Under the pieces are notes generated by a model. The model worked only from the letters and a program-made list of their open reading frames with translations. It made no database searches and was not told the DNA's origin. This document shows positions 49,055 through 61,193 of a DNA stretch of 64,000 nucleotides, in pieces. Source of the DNA: Stictocephala bisonia (taxonomy: Eukaryota > Arthropoda > Insecta > Hemiptera > Membracidae); contig JAQJVL010001198.1 of assembly GCA_035578905.1 (NCBI GenBank), positions 157,501 through 221,500 of the forward strand, written 5' to 3'. A program made the position numbers and the translations under genes. The first letter of the stretch is position 1. Each line of letters starts with the position of its first letter.

Positions 49055-49090
49055 CTAAGACGCTGATCATAGATATATGGGCGAATGAGT
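49055..49090 (+). repeat. Decayed hammerhead-like motif, dispersed repeat copy 2
   Basis: TTCTAAGACGCTGATCAT, then ATATATGGGCGAATGAGTG aligns with 34,211-34,275 (TTCTTAAGACGCCGATCG, ATATGGGCGAAAT). GAAA has become GAAT and CUGA is lost. Inactive if it was ever a ribozyme. Confidence 0.25.
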
Positions 49091-49119
49091 GTGATGAGTG
49101 TAGTCCTTGTTACTTACTA

Positions 49120-49342
49120 AGGGCCCCCTGCCCCCTAAGAAATAGCTTTTTTATTAATTGCCCCCATAGCCAGTTTCAAAAATTTAAAGGGGCCCACAGC
49201 TTCAAAAGTGGAAAAAAAAACCACTTGGGGGGTTAGTCCCCCGGGTTTTCAGCGGCCCTTGGGAAACCCAACGAATTTTTAAAAAAAATTAAAAAATTTT
49301 AAATTTTAATCGTTTTTTTTTTCTGTTTTAAAATTTTAACTT

Positions 49343-49383
<41 letters not shown>

Positions 49384-49640
49384 GTTTTTTTTGTTTTGGG
49401 GGGTGTTTTTAAATTTTTAAATTTTTAAATAGTTTTTTCAAAATTCACTAAAAGATTTTTAAATAACTCAGTTTTTAAAAAACGAGGTCGGTTTTTTTCC
49501 CCTTGGGAAATTTTGCAATGGCGGAGAAAGCGTCCAAAACTTTGGTCAAAGACCCCGGGCGTTTTCCTTTAATCCCAAGTTAAATTCCGGCCCCACAAAC
49601 AAAGTCATTTAGGGCACATCCACCCCTTTCCGCCATCTTC
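49120..49640. other. Third homopolymer-rich patch with a T run of about 40
   Basis: Same texture as the patches at 42.3 and 47.3 kb: GGGCCCCCTGCCCCCT, CCCCCGGG, then a T tract at about 49,348-49,382. Flanking sequence resumes normal composition near 49,640. Confidence 0.5.
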
Positions 49641-50172
49641 CTACCCTGCCCATAATTAATAGACACAACCCAACGTGTCCCATTGTTGTTTGTCCAAGAC
49701 GTAGTCATAGTGGTTAGTGATAATACTGGGAAGACTTGAAGGTGGATTTCATTTTCAGTTTTTAAAGTTTGCCGAGTGAAATAATAAAGTGTGTTTGAAT
49801 TAGTTTTCCAGACGGTTTACGTTATGTATAATAATAAAAGACAACAGTTTTTTTGTAAATAATTGTATGTATTCTTTCATGCCACACAAACTAACTTTTT
49901 AACTTTTAATTTCAGTTACTTTTTTAAAATTTAACTTTTAATCAGTTAGTTTCATTGAACTCTAACTTTTAACTTCAATTAGTTAGTTTAATAGAGGATT
50001 AACTTTAACTTTATTCAGTTAAAAATAATTGTTAACTTTCCCAAGTCTGATTTTCAGCTAACTGACACTCAGTTCTCTACCTCACACAAAAAACAAATCT
50101 GTACTACCCCAGACTTCTCTAGTAGTGACTACATCGATGGCAACCATTGAGCGTACACCGTGTTGATATTAA

Positions 50173-50925
50173 GGGGGTTCGGAAGGTTGTATCTAATGCA
50201 TGTTAATTTAGCCTACTTTATGTACCTTTTTCTCAAGAACCATTAATTGTATTGACTGATTTTTTTACCCTGTTTTTATGACACATATTTATAGAAATTT
50301 ATAAATTAATGAAAGCAAAATAATAATAAAATTTTAGCCAAAATAAATTTTTTGAAAATTATGTAATTTTTTCTTTTGAAAATTTAGAATAAAAATTTTT
50401 TTTTCTTCAGTTATAATTTATCCATTTTTTATTAAATGTTATAAACTTGTATATCTATACAAGTATAACATGTGGGTAAAAATTTCAGCATTCTAGCACT
50501 TTTAGTTCCTGAGAAAAAGGTACATAAGCATAAAAAATCCAACTTTCGGGGAATCGCAATGAAAATAGGCAAGTTACTGAATCAGGCTTACTTTTTGTCC
50601 TAGTAATGACCAGGGGCATAAGATGGATTATTTGGGTCTTCTTTCGTAAAGTTCCTCCAGCTTCCTCTTGCACCATTTCTTGATTCTCTGGCCTTTTTTG
50701 TATATCTCCGCATTGTATGTATATCCTTTTTGTATATCTCTTTTTGCATATAACGCAGCACCGAAATCTCGCGTCTGAGCGCATGACATGTACTAACAAA
50801 ATAATTAATAAAACATGTTCTGTTCGTCCGATTTATTTCAAACTTTCGACAAAACATTCAGGTAAGTATGTACTATAAAAAATGGAAAATCCATATTTTG
50901 ACCATTTTCAACCTTCCGAACCCCC
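50173..50925 (-). mobile_element. TTAA-flanked element with C-terminus of a Mutator-like-domain transposase
   Basis: A perfect 17-bp TIR, GGGGGTTCGGAAGGTTG and its reverse complement, is bracketed by TTAA on both sides (50,169-50,172; 50,926-50,929). On the minus strand (about 50,700-50,605) it encodes TKKARESR, KRKLEELYE in a shifted frame, and the end EDPNNPSYAPGHY then stop, which resembles the Lys/Arg/Glu-rich tail of the protein family whose core is seen at 1-480. TTAA targets are used by piggyBac and Kolobok elements; the protein is not piggyBac-like, so Kolobok-type is favoured. Internally deleted and frameshifted. Confidence 0.7.
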
Positions 50926-50929
50926 TTAA

Positions 50930-52720
50930 GAGGGCTGAGCATACCTAATGCCTATAATCTCTCAACACTTTGTCCCCAAGTAGCTGGGTTACAGCACTTC
51001 GCCACTAATGCTGAATTCAGTTTTGCTTACAATTGACACTGTGTTTATAACCATGATACCTGTTTGTATAAACCTGAAGTAGCTTGGTAGATTATACTAG
51101 ACTATGTACAAAATCATGTAACAGTTTCTCTTAAGAGTGTATAACATTCTTCTGCCTCTAATAAATAAGTACCCTTGACAAAAACTTGAAAATATCTTTT
51201 ACTCCTTGCTAGCACTAAAACCCTGTTGCACAATTTATACCACTATAAAGTGTGATAATTTTAATTTTGAATTAAAGTTTCTTATTTTGTTCTATATATT
51301 TCTTATATTTTTAAGTTATGTATAAATGTTTCTTATTTATACAATGTGTTTAATTTGGTTGTATACAATTTTTATTTTTGTATTTACTAAGCCTTATATA
51401 GGCGACAGAAATAGTTACACAGAACAGCGATGATCTAAAGAGGCCAGTGGAGATACTCGTGCAGGAAGGACTAGGACCCAGGGCTTAAAATTAATGGCAA
51501 GAAAAGTAAAGCACTTCTGAGGAATTAAGAATAACAATAAACCTTAGGAAACAGGACAACTGTAGATTTTGCTTTGGACAGTACTTATTTCAACCCCTTT
51601 AGAACTTTTTGAGGGTACCATTTTTAAAAATAAGTGAAATGAGACCTTGGTCTGCTGAACAAGACCAATGCAAAATGGAAATTTTTGCACTTTTACTAGA
51701 AAATTTAGAATAATCTAAATATAGAAGAATCCACAAGGTTGTAGGCTTTTTTAAATCACAAATAGCTGTAATATTAGAGAATATGAAATTGTGTTTTTAT
51801 ACATATGTATGTACACTTTTGTAAGTAAACATTTATAAAAATTAAAAAAAATCTCCAGTGTTCAGTTTTGGTTTCTAATAACAACATGACAGTAAATATT
51901 TTACTATTACAAAACTTGTTCTTTCTGTTCCTAATGTATTGGTTTAAAAAAGTAGAAATTTTTATCAAATTTGAGAAAAAAAATAAAGAAATAAATGAAC
52001 ACAACGTTGCCTACCCATTGTTAGACACTTATAGTAAAATGAGTATATACTCAATGGTTTAGAGAAGAACAAAGACAACTAAATAAAAACAGTACAAAAA
52101 TACAGTCAACAACCAACAGTCAGTCTGATTCACTAGACTTGGCTCTATGCTATCAGACAGCATAAACACTTCTGAAGATAAACGCTTCACAAGTCACTGC
52201 TAAATTATAATTAATCACAGTAAAACTATTGTAGATTTTGTTTTATGGAAATGTATTTATTATATTATTAGTTTTATAATAAATACGTACTCAACATTGA
52301 CTCAATTAAGATTGGATTGCCTGTGTGGTCTTCTTTGCATGGTTACATGCACAGGTAATCTTACAATTTTACAGGTGCAAATCCAATTTTACAATCGGCA
52401 AGATTTTTAATTAATTTCGACATTTTAAAGAAGCAATATGACATGAAAACTTCGAGTACCTAACTCAAAATGGTGTCAGCTTCTTCGTAATACTACAGCA
52501 TGCGCAGAACTGCGATCGCTACACTGTAACAGCAAAACATACAAACGGAACTTACTTTCTGGACGCCCCCCTTATATAGATAGTTAACCCTGCGCTACTT
52601 TTTATATATAATATTAGTTGTAAATATTATAAAACACTAAGAAAGTAAATACTATAAATTGGTAGTTTTTTAAGCATAGATTTCTAGTGTTAGAACCAAT
52701 TCTTTTTGAGCTCCTTCTTA
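50930..52720. other. AT-rich intergenic DNA
   Basis: No gene recognised; short open frames near 51,774-52,062 overlap on both strands and are low-complexity. Confidence 0.35.
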
Positions 52721-52723
52721 ATA

Positions 52724-53516
52724 CAGTGGAGTCCCAGTAATCCAAATTATTGGGACCGAACCCATTTTGGATTACCGAATTTTTCGGATTAAACGGATTT
52801 TCCTAAAACACTCTTTTAATAAAAAATAACATAAATGATATGCCTAACATTAAGTACATTAACTTCAGTGTTTTGCGCAATAAGAGCCTACGATGATAAG
52901 AAGGGAATAATGAACCCTTTAATCAAACACTACATTAATCTGAGACGTACTATAAAACTCCGTTTTTCAAGACAGAAAGTTAGTCATTAGCAGAAATTGA
53001 TCCCAGGCCCAGTGCTACTTGACGCCGCTGTATTCGAGTAGTCCACGTTATCAGCTGATCGAAGTCGTGTGCATATTTCTGGCGTTCTCACGCTACCTCA
53101 GACAGCACTGTACCCAATTCCCACTGTTAGACTCTTATGAAAAGTTCAAACTCGTGTGTTTACATATCTCAGTTTTGTTATAGCACACACAGACGATGTG
53201 GCTGTCTTCATCTCGCAATAGGATACGTCTTGATCTACGAGCAACACCCCAACGCGACCCCAGTAGATACCACGTTTTAGAGACGCTGGTGTAATTTAGT
53301 TTCGAGGGAAAGGAATTCTTTCAAACCAAAGTAACAATTGAAAAGTTTATTTACAGTTAAGTATATAAAATAATATCGTTTTGTTATTTTTAGATTTAAA
53401 AAGTGGTGGTTCTTACAGAAACTGCATTTTTAATTTTCCAAAATCTTTTGCCAATTACTGTTTCGGATTAAACAGACTTTCGGATTACCGAAGTTTGGAT
53501 TAGCGGGACTCAACTG
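52724..53516. mobile_element. Tigger/pogo-like MITE
   Basis: TA on both sides. Ends CAGTGGAGTCCCAGTAATCC and, reverse-complemented, CAGTTGAGTCCCGCTAATCC: 20-bp TIRs with three mismatches. Both ends carry the repeated subterminal motif TCGG.TTA..CGGA found in Tigger elements. 793 bp without a transposase frame. Confidence 0.85.
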
Positions 53517-53576
53517 TAACAGTAAATGGGCTTAAAATTACTATATTTAATAAAATAACTTTATCCTTTATATTAA

Positions 53577-54621
53577 CCCTTTCAGTGCCGTAGCATCGAC
53601 ATATTCGACGATGTAATTTATGTGTAAATTGCCGATGTCGACCCTGTCGAAGATCCGGTTTCGTAATATTTCATATAGTATGTACTCGATCGAATCGCAT
53701 AAAGATCCGCCATATTCCGAATGAATCGATCTTTCGATTGGTATCGTTTTCGTAATTCTTTCTTTTACGCCATTGAATTGGTAATCGAGAAAAAAGATAA
53801 TAATGGACATTTGTCAGCTGGTGGGTTTATTCAGAAGGCCAGTCAGTAGAATACATTGAATATTATTCAGTTCTTTTGGTTATGTTTGACAAGTGTTATG
53901 TCTGTTGTTACTAAAAGTAATTTGTAATACAGTTTTACTTTGCTATTTTGAAACATATAATTTCTGATAGTCATATTATATCAAAGGATATAAGTTTGTT
54001 GTGATTGTTTATTTGGTAATAGTTTTTTTTTTTTTACTTTCGATTATTTCTAAATTTTTCAATCATATTCCTTTCACAAATTGTCTGATTACTATATGTA
54101 TTTTGTATAGAATTTTATGTTCTGCAATTTAAAAAAAGATTTATGAATTTAGGATACATCGTTTTTTTATAACAAAGTTTTTTCCACCAAGTTACAGAAA
54201 TGTGGCGAAAAATGACTTTACAATGAATTCTGTTTATATTGCTCAATCAAGTCAAATATCAAACTATAAATTCATGTTATACATGAATTTTGTTTGTTTT
54301 TATTGGTCCTTTACATGGTACAAATAAAAAAAGGTAAAAAATTTTTATACATATGAAAATTCAGTTCAAACTTAGTTTTTTTTAATTTTTTTTTCACTTT
54401 TTATTATTATTTTTCAATTATTATTTACCTTTCATAAATTGTCCTATTACTATATCTATTTTGTAGAGAATTTCATGTTCTACAAATTAAAACAAAAAAT
54501 TACGAATATAGGGTATATAGTTCTTTTCCACAACGTTTTTCCCAAACCCTTATAAATTTGTGAAAAACAGCCCGGCAATTTATGCACATCCTTTTGAGAA
54601 ATGGTCACAGCTCTGAAAGGG
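53577..54621. mobile_element. piggyBac-like MITE
   Basis: TTAA on both sides. The left end reads CCCTTTCAGTGCCGTAGC; the right end inward CCCTTTCAGAGCTGTGACC. CCCTTT next to TTAA is typical of piggyBac relatives. A TCGACATATTCGACGATG near-palindrome and CGATGTCGAC follow on the left. The 80-codon frame at 53,568-53,810 starts at the element end and is not convincing as a protein. Confidence 0.75.
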
Positions 54622-54629
54622 TTAATAAC

Positions 54630-55765
54630 ATATCCAAAACAGAATTACAATCTTGAATGAATACTCATTTTTTATGTATTATCCATATCACAATTACTCA
54701 TAGCTATGACATATAAAACAAGAAAATTATTATTTTCCTTAGGATCAGAATTAATTATAGTTGGTCTAGGTCACTCAGTATACTTCAGTTAGCGGCGGAT
54801 CTCTTATAATTATTGCTGCTTTGGTAGTACAGAAATTAAAAACAATTCAATGTGATAATATGTACAATGATTTAGGAACATGTGTATAAAGTTAACTATC
54901 CTTGCTGACTGTACACTTTTTGTCACTCTTATCTGTCCATACCATTTTACCCAATGGTAACTCTGAATTTTGTTAACATGCCTCCGTACTTTTTTCTCCC
55001 TGTGCTTGAATTATCTTGATAAAATCAATTTTTTAGCCTGTGAACAAAGTATGAATTATTATTAGTACACAATTTTCTTGTTATAATATATTTTGGGAAA
55101 GAAATACAAGAGTGGATCCTAGTAATTGCCACTGGTGTAATTCAAAACCACTAAACCTTGGGACCTCAGTGCTATCTTGTGACAGAACAATAAACAAAAT
55201 TATTATATTTTAAACGTAAAATATTTGAAACAGTATTAGACCTTAGATCTGTTGCTTCAAGAAATAACTGATTTGGAATCTTTGATAATTATTTTAAAAT
55301 TACATTTAAATTCATGTTTTGACAATCAATAACCTTAAAAAACACATGTAGGGTAAAACAGCCATTGTTACTAAATCAACCCAACTGTTTGACTACCACT
55401 TTTTGCTTTACCAGTTTTATTATTAATGGTACAAAAACTACTAATGGGATAGTTTTAACTCTATTATGGCTAGATAAATCTATGTTTGAAAGCATAAACC
55501 CTGTTTGGAGGTTAGAACAAGAATTTAAAGTAATTTTATGTTCAACTCAAGTACAAAATCAAGAACTGCCTGGTTTTAAGTTGTAATAGCTTATAATGAA
55601 ACACCAAAAAGACGTCATCATACACTGAGGAAGGTTTCGTAACTAACTACCAGACTTGAGATGATTCATATGAAACTACTATTGGAGTATGCACAATAAG
55701 CCAAATGAAACACAAGATCCATCCCTTCCTTCAATAAATGTAATTCACTTGATACTCACCTCCTG
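54630..55765. other. Downstream region of RNF121, AT-rich
   Basis: Probably includes the RNF121 3' UTR; on the minus strand an AATAAA (plus-strand TTTATT) occurs near 55,416. No other gene recognised. Confidence 0.35.
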
Positions 55766-55767
55766 TA

Positions 55768-56004
<237 letters not shown>

Positions 56005-56171
56005 TTAAGTACACAATTGATTTAAGTAAAATGAATTTTTGATTATGCTTTATTTAATATTAAAGGTTTATTCTAGCGAGAAAATTTATGCTTTGCTGTT
56101 AAAAAAAAAAGAAGTAATAGACGAGCATAAAAAAAGATTTTACATATCTTTGTCATAGCTTTGTGATTATA

Positions 56172-57481
56172 CAGGGTGGGGCAGAATGGACTCCCTAGTT
56201 TGAATCAGTCACCGAAGAGCGCGCAGGTCAGTTAGCGGAGTGGGAGTAGTGGCGTTTGGTGGGGGAGAAGACGCCATTTTAGTTGTCACCATGCAGTGGA
56301 CTGGCGAGCATCGTGGTTTTGTCATAGAAACGTTTTTTAAAAACAACGATAGTGTAGTGATGACGCAGAGGGCATTTCGTAGGCGGTTTGGTTTGACTCG
56401 TCATGACAGTGTTCCTGATGCTAAAACCATAAGGAAATGGATTGCAAGTGTACGGGCAACAGGATCTGCACTTCCTAGAAAACCAGGCTGGCGACCAAAA
56501 AGTGTGAGGACCCCGGAAAAATTTGTGGCAGTGAGAGCGTCTATTGAACAATCCCCATCGCGCTCTGCGCGGAAACATGCTGCTGCTCTTGGGATATCGC
56601 CCAGAACGGTAAGGCGAATTTTACACTCTGACCTTCACTTACACCCCTATAAAATGATGGTTGTTCAAGAGTTGGGCCCAGAAGACTGGGTGAAACGTAC
56701 AGATGCTTGCAATGCAATGTTAGCCTCTTTGCAAGCCGGCGCTATTCTTTGGTCTAGCGATGAAGCCCATTTTCACCTCTCCGGCTCGGTAAATAAGAAA
56801 AACTTTCGGTACTGGGCAGCTGAAAACCCACACACTCTTCACCAAAGACCTCTTCATTCACCAAAAGTGACAGTTTGGTGCGCTGTGTCCTCCATAGGCA
56901 TTATTGGCCCATACTTTTTTTAATATGAAGGTGCAACTGTTACTGTGAACTCTGTGCGCTATTGTGAGATGTTGGAGAACTTTTTATTTCCCAAAATTGA
57001 AGAGTATAGTGAGGAAAATGATATGGAAGCCTTTTGGTTTCAACAGGATGGTGCCACGGCTCATACCGCCCGTCGTTCACGCCAAATCCTGCAAGAACAG
57101 TTTCCCGGCCACCTGATCTCGTTGCGAGGAGATGTTCCATGGCCCCCTCGTTCCCCAGATTTGAGCCCATGTGATTATTTTCTTTGGGGTCACCTCAAAT
57201 CTGAGGTTTATAAAGTTCGACCAAGGACCTTGGAAGCAATTGCTGATGTCATCGCTGGAATAACGCCAGCTATGCTGGGCAGTTTTTGAAAACTTTTTTG
57301 AACGACTTAACATGTGCATCGCTCGTCAAGGTCGTCACCTGGACGATATCATTTTCAAAACATAATGAAAATGAAATGGCATAATATGTAGTTTTCAGAG
57401 ATAAAAAGCTTTTTTAATTATCTTGGTTGGTTTTTTTACAATTACCCTGTCAAATCAGGGAGTCCATTCTGCCCCATCCTG
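56172..57481 (+). mobile_element. mariner-superfamily element, DD41D type, nearly complete
   Basis: 1,310 bp with TIRs of 31 bp and three mismatches: CAGGGTGGGGCAGAATGGAC and CAGGATGGGGCAGAATGGAC, continuing TCCCT. A TA target duplication lies on both sides (56,170-56,171; 57,482-57,483). It contains a single transposase gene with two lesions. It is inserted in the RNF121 intron opposite to that gene. The intact ends and small number of lesions suggest recent activity. Confidence 0.93.
56291..57365 (+). pseudogene. mariner-type transposase, one nonsense codon and one frameshift
   Basis: Starts MQWTGEHRGFVIETFFKNND. Residues about 1-110 hold the paired helix-turn-helix DNA-binding domain (HAAALGISPRTVRRIL is the second recognition helix). 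The DDE/D domain follows: first Asp in WSSDEAHF (residue 157), second in FQQDGATAHTA (253), third in SPDLSPCDYFLWG (295), leaving 41 residues between the last two (DD41D rather than the DD34D of classical mariner). A TAA at 56,921-56,923 replaces the expected codon after GPYFF. Near 57,284 a one-base shift moves into VFENFFERLNMC and the C-terminus RQGRHLDDIIFKT, stop at 57,363. All catalytic residues survive; the copy cannot make full-length protein unless the stop is read through and the frame shifted. The upstream in-frame ATG at 56,240 is less likely as a start. Confidence 0.92.
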
Positions 57482-57529
57482 TAGTTTACTACGTAGTAGT
57501 ATAAAATATTATATACTGATTCTATTTAT

Positions 57530-57690
57530 GCTGGCTAATCCCTCCGTAAAAGAGCGCTGGGGATAATCTGTAACTATGTGATACTTTGTTTGAATAGACT
57601 CCCCACCATCACATGACTGATCTAATGTCAATTCCCATTTATATTTCCAGTAGTTACGTCAGCTCACGCCAGTTCGTATGTTCCAAATTT
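57530..57690 (-). pseudogene. LINE fragment, same family as 59,650-60,400, reversed
   Basis: The minus-strand sequence ACGTAACTACTGGAAATATA, then TTGACATTAGATCAGTC and ATCACATAGTT matches 60,200-60,305 on the plus strand with modest divergence. Only about 150 bp is present. Confidence 0.6.
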
Positions 57691-57694
57691 CTGT

Positions 57695-58195
57695 GGGCAG
57701 ATGTAACTACTAGTTGGTGTCATAAAATTATGATTATTCATTATTAATGCCGAAAGTTTCCATAACTAATGCATTTACAATATAGAGAAACATGCCTGAA
57801 TAACTACAATTTCATATGTGTGGGGAACGGGGTGAACGGGTCCGGCCGACATAGTCTGTGCTCTATTTAATTAGAGGCCGTGCGGTAATATATACAATTA
57901 TTTAGGCCCTGTTTCCCGCACAATTTAGAAGCGTGTGGGTTAGTCGAAGCATCGGCCGCGTGAGTACTATTCGTCGGATTCCCTATTTATCACAACCAGG
58001 ATAATTAATTGGAAAGGATAATAGTTACAATTTGGTGCAAACGATTTGGTTGCGATCACCTCGTGCCTTCTAATTATGGAATTCTACTTTAAAAGTTTTG
58101 GTAATTGAGTACTACATAATGGTTCTACTCCCCCCCATTCTGATTATTTAGCCTAATCGAAACATATTAAAGGATTTCGCCAAAACTTATAACTA
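57695..58195. other. Intron sequence, partly GC-richer
   Basis: 57,820-57,985 is GC-richer with CGGCCG-type words, possibly part of an unrecognised repeat. No coding. Confidence 0.3.
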
Positions 58196-58199
58196 CTAT

Positions 58200-58395
58200 G
58201 CTACTCATCCTATCCAGTTCCTCAAGGTGGAGGCGGGTCCTGCGGTGCGGCGTGTCTCCTTCCCTTGCTGCTCGTGCACAACACTGAACGACTCACATCG
58301 CGTCCACTCCCCTCCCCGAGTCCCGCGCATGCGCGAGCGATAGTTGCCCATTCTGTCGCGTGGCTGCCGCCACAATAATAGAGTACTGTTCGAAA
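58200..58395. promoter_or_regulatory. CpG-rich island with an NRF1-like palindrome, in the RNF121 intron
   Basis: About 190 bp of markedly higher G+C and CpG content than the surrounding intron, with CGCGCATGCGCGAG at about 58,324. GCGCATGCGC is the palindromic site bound by NRF1/Ewg-type factors at animal promoters. It may be an internal or antisense promoter or a GC-rich repeat piece; no transcript start is visible from sequence. Confidence 0.3.
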
Positions 58396-58479
58396 TCATA
58401 TACACAGATTACTTCAGAGAGGTAGAAAATTTTCTGATCGACTTTTAAATACAAATTATCGAACATGAGTGTTGTACAA

Positions 58480-58620
58480 GTAGTAGACGTGGCTGATGCA
58501 ACAAAGAATGTACATGTTTATGAGTGTGTGCGTGCAAATGTGAGTGTGTGTATGTTGGGGTGCATTCGTATGTTTGTGTGTTGTGAGTATGTATGCTTGT
58601 GATGAGTGAACAGACGAGAC
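58480..58620. repeat. Degenerate TG-rich simple sequence
   Basis: GTGTGTGCGTGCAAATGTGA, GTGTGTATG and GTGTGTTGTGAGTATG words; imperfect microsatellite, non-coding. Confidence 0.6.
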
Positions 58621-59344
58621 GAGTGACGTGTGAGTATACAATTTGAATGTATGATGCAGGTTGAAATTATTGTGAGAGTGATAAATGAGGGAACAAAAGA
58701 CGTTGGGACCATGTCTGGTTGGTAGAGTCTTCCAAAGCGTTAAGTTTGATAAGATTAAATGTTGATTTCACTTATCACTAAGACAAATATAAATAGTATT
58801 AGATCACATTAACTGTGATATACCTTTGTATAATTTGACTGTGTAATATATATTGACTCATTCTCACGCACAGGCTTGCCTTTGTGAGGACTATAGGCTT
58901 GCCTTTGTGAGGACCATATTTCTAAAATACGTGTTTGTACGTTTTGCTATAGTTTGTTTTGTTTTTTTCATATAATAAATTTGAAAACTTATAAAATATA
59001 AACTAAACTATGGTTATGGTAAGAATTCATGGAAATGAACAAGTTTTTAATTGACTTTAATGTTGATATCCTTGTACTCCAAGACACAAATGTTGAAGAT
59101 AATAACAGTGCAAAAGGCAAGACTTGGATGCAGACTTGTTGATTCCATTGGGCATATGGTATTGAAACTTGTGTATATCATGACATAGACAATGTGTCAA
59201 TTACCTATAAAAGCTTTGAATGGAAATTTTTGCCTTGGCAATCCAAGTGTCAGAAACTACAATAGTTAATGTTTCTAAGCCTTCTAACATCCAGTGGCCT
59301 GTCGTTAGGATTTTGCCCAATGGTTTGAAAACCCTAACCCTAAC

Positions 59345-59495
59345 TAGAACCTACATTTTCCGGTGAAAACCGCGTCAAGGTCATCTATATTATTTACATG
59401 ATACCCAAATGGAAAATGAGATTCTATGGATTCAAATAGAAAAATAGAAAATATACATTCTAGTTATGACACCAGCAGCTTAATCTGAAGTTCTA
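59345..59495 (+). repeat. Trace of the 11.4-kb Penelope-type repeat
   Basis: CCGGTGAAAACCGCGTCAAGG, then TCTA.ATTATTTACA and TCTAGTTATGACACCAGCAG then CTTAA parallel CCGGTGTCAACCGCGTCAAAGGACTATTTACA and the tail TAGTT..TAATGACTCCAGCCGCTTAA of the insert at 11,445-11,729. The middle, where the ribozyme would be, is missing or unrecognisable. Confidence 0.4.
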
Positions 59496-59649
59496 ATACC
59501 CTAATCCTAAGTGGAAGCTAAATCCTAACCCATCAAAAACCAAAGTCGCTTGCTTCCAACTAAACTAAGTAATCAATTAGCTAATTGAAAATTGAACATC
59601 TTTGTAAATGGGATTCTATCACAATGATCATCCATAGGAATAGGGAGTA

Positions 59650-60400
59650 AAGTTAGATTGATCGCGCTTGAAGGCCATTTTAAAAAAACAGCAGCTAAAA
59701 TAATTAAAATCAGGCCACATGTACTGCATCATATTGCTGTAAAAACTTGGGGAGCCAGCGCACACAACTGCCCTGTCACTGGTTTAATCAGCAGCTGAAT
59801 ACTGTGCTCTCGTATGGCTAAATAGCATACTCACTAAAGCGAATGATATTATTTGCACTCATGGTAACTTCACTTCCTTGGCACTCAGTGCTGTGCAATG
59901 TAGCTCCTCCAGAGATAAGACCTCAGGAGGCACTACTTTAATAATTCAATAGGATCTTGAATGCCCCGAAAATGCCCATTAAACAGGATCTCCCGCATTA
60001 GAACAGTTGCTTTTAATTTCGAAACTCGCCTCTACGTACTACTTTCCAATTGAGCAGATCAAATTACTCGTCCAATACTAGCTGGGCCAAAGCATGGAAC
60101 AGTTTTGATGGAAAAAATAAGTTCTTTATTATCGATTCGTCAATACCTGGAGGTGGAATGAGCCTCCTTCTTAGGGAATGAATACTGTTAAATTACTTCT
60201 GAACTGGTGTGGGCAGACGTAACTACTGTAAATATAAAAGGGGATTGACACTAGATCAGTCGTGTGATTGCGGAGTCTATCCAAACAATGGATCACATAG
60301 TTCCTCCTGGGTTCTTTGAAAGATGGGTTAGCTTCCATAAATAGAATAAGTGAAGCAGGTCTTGAATGGCTTGGATTTAGCTTTGTGACAGCAGATAACT
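59650..60400 (+). pseudogene. Non-LTR retrotransposon C-terminal region, heavily decayed
   Basis: Several frames together give SAAEYCALVWLNSILTKAND, SPALEQLLLISKLAS and, near the end, a Cys/His-type NH.C-like block (VIAESIQTMDHI) with PPGFFERWVSFHK and GLEWLGFSF. This order matches the RT thumb and C-terminus of jockey-like LINEs. Many stops and shifts. Confidence 0.6.
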
Positions 60401-60404
60401 ATTA

Positions 60405-61108
<704 letters not shown>

Positions 61109-61193
61109 TCAATTAGTTTAATCGTGGATTCTCATTTCAAGGAAAGTGTGCCTATGTACAAGAATGTAATGTAAGGAGAAAATTCATGTTTAA

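Noticed and set aside
55629..55650. CTGAGGAAGGTTTCG as a fourth hammerhead
   Set aside because: Has CTGAGGA, but no GAAA and no stem II pairing follows.
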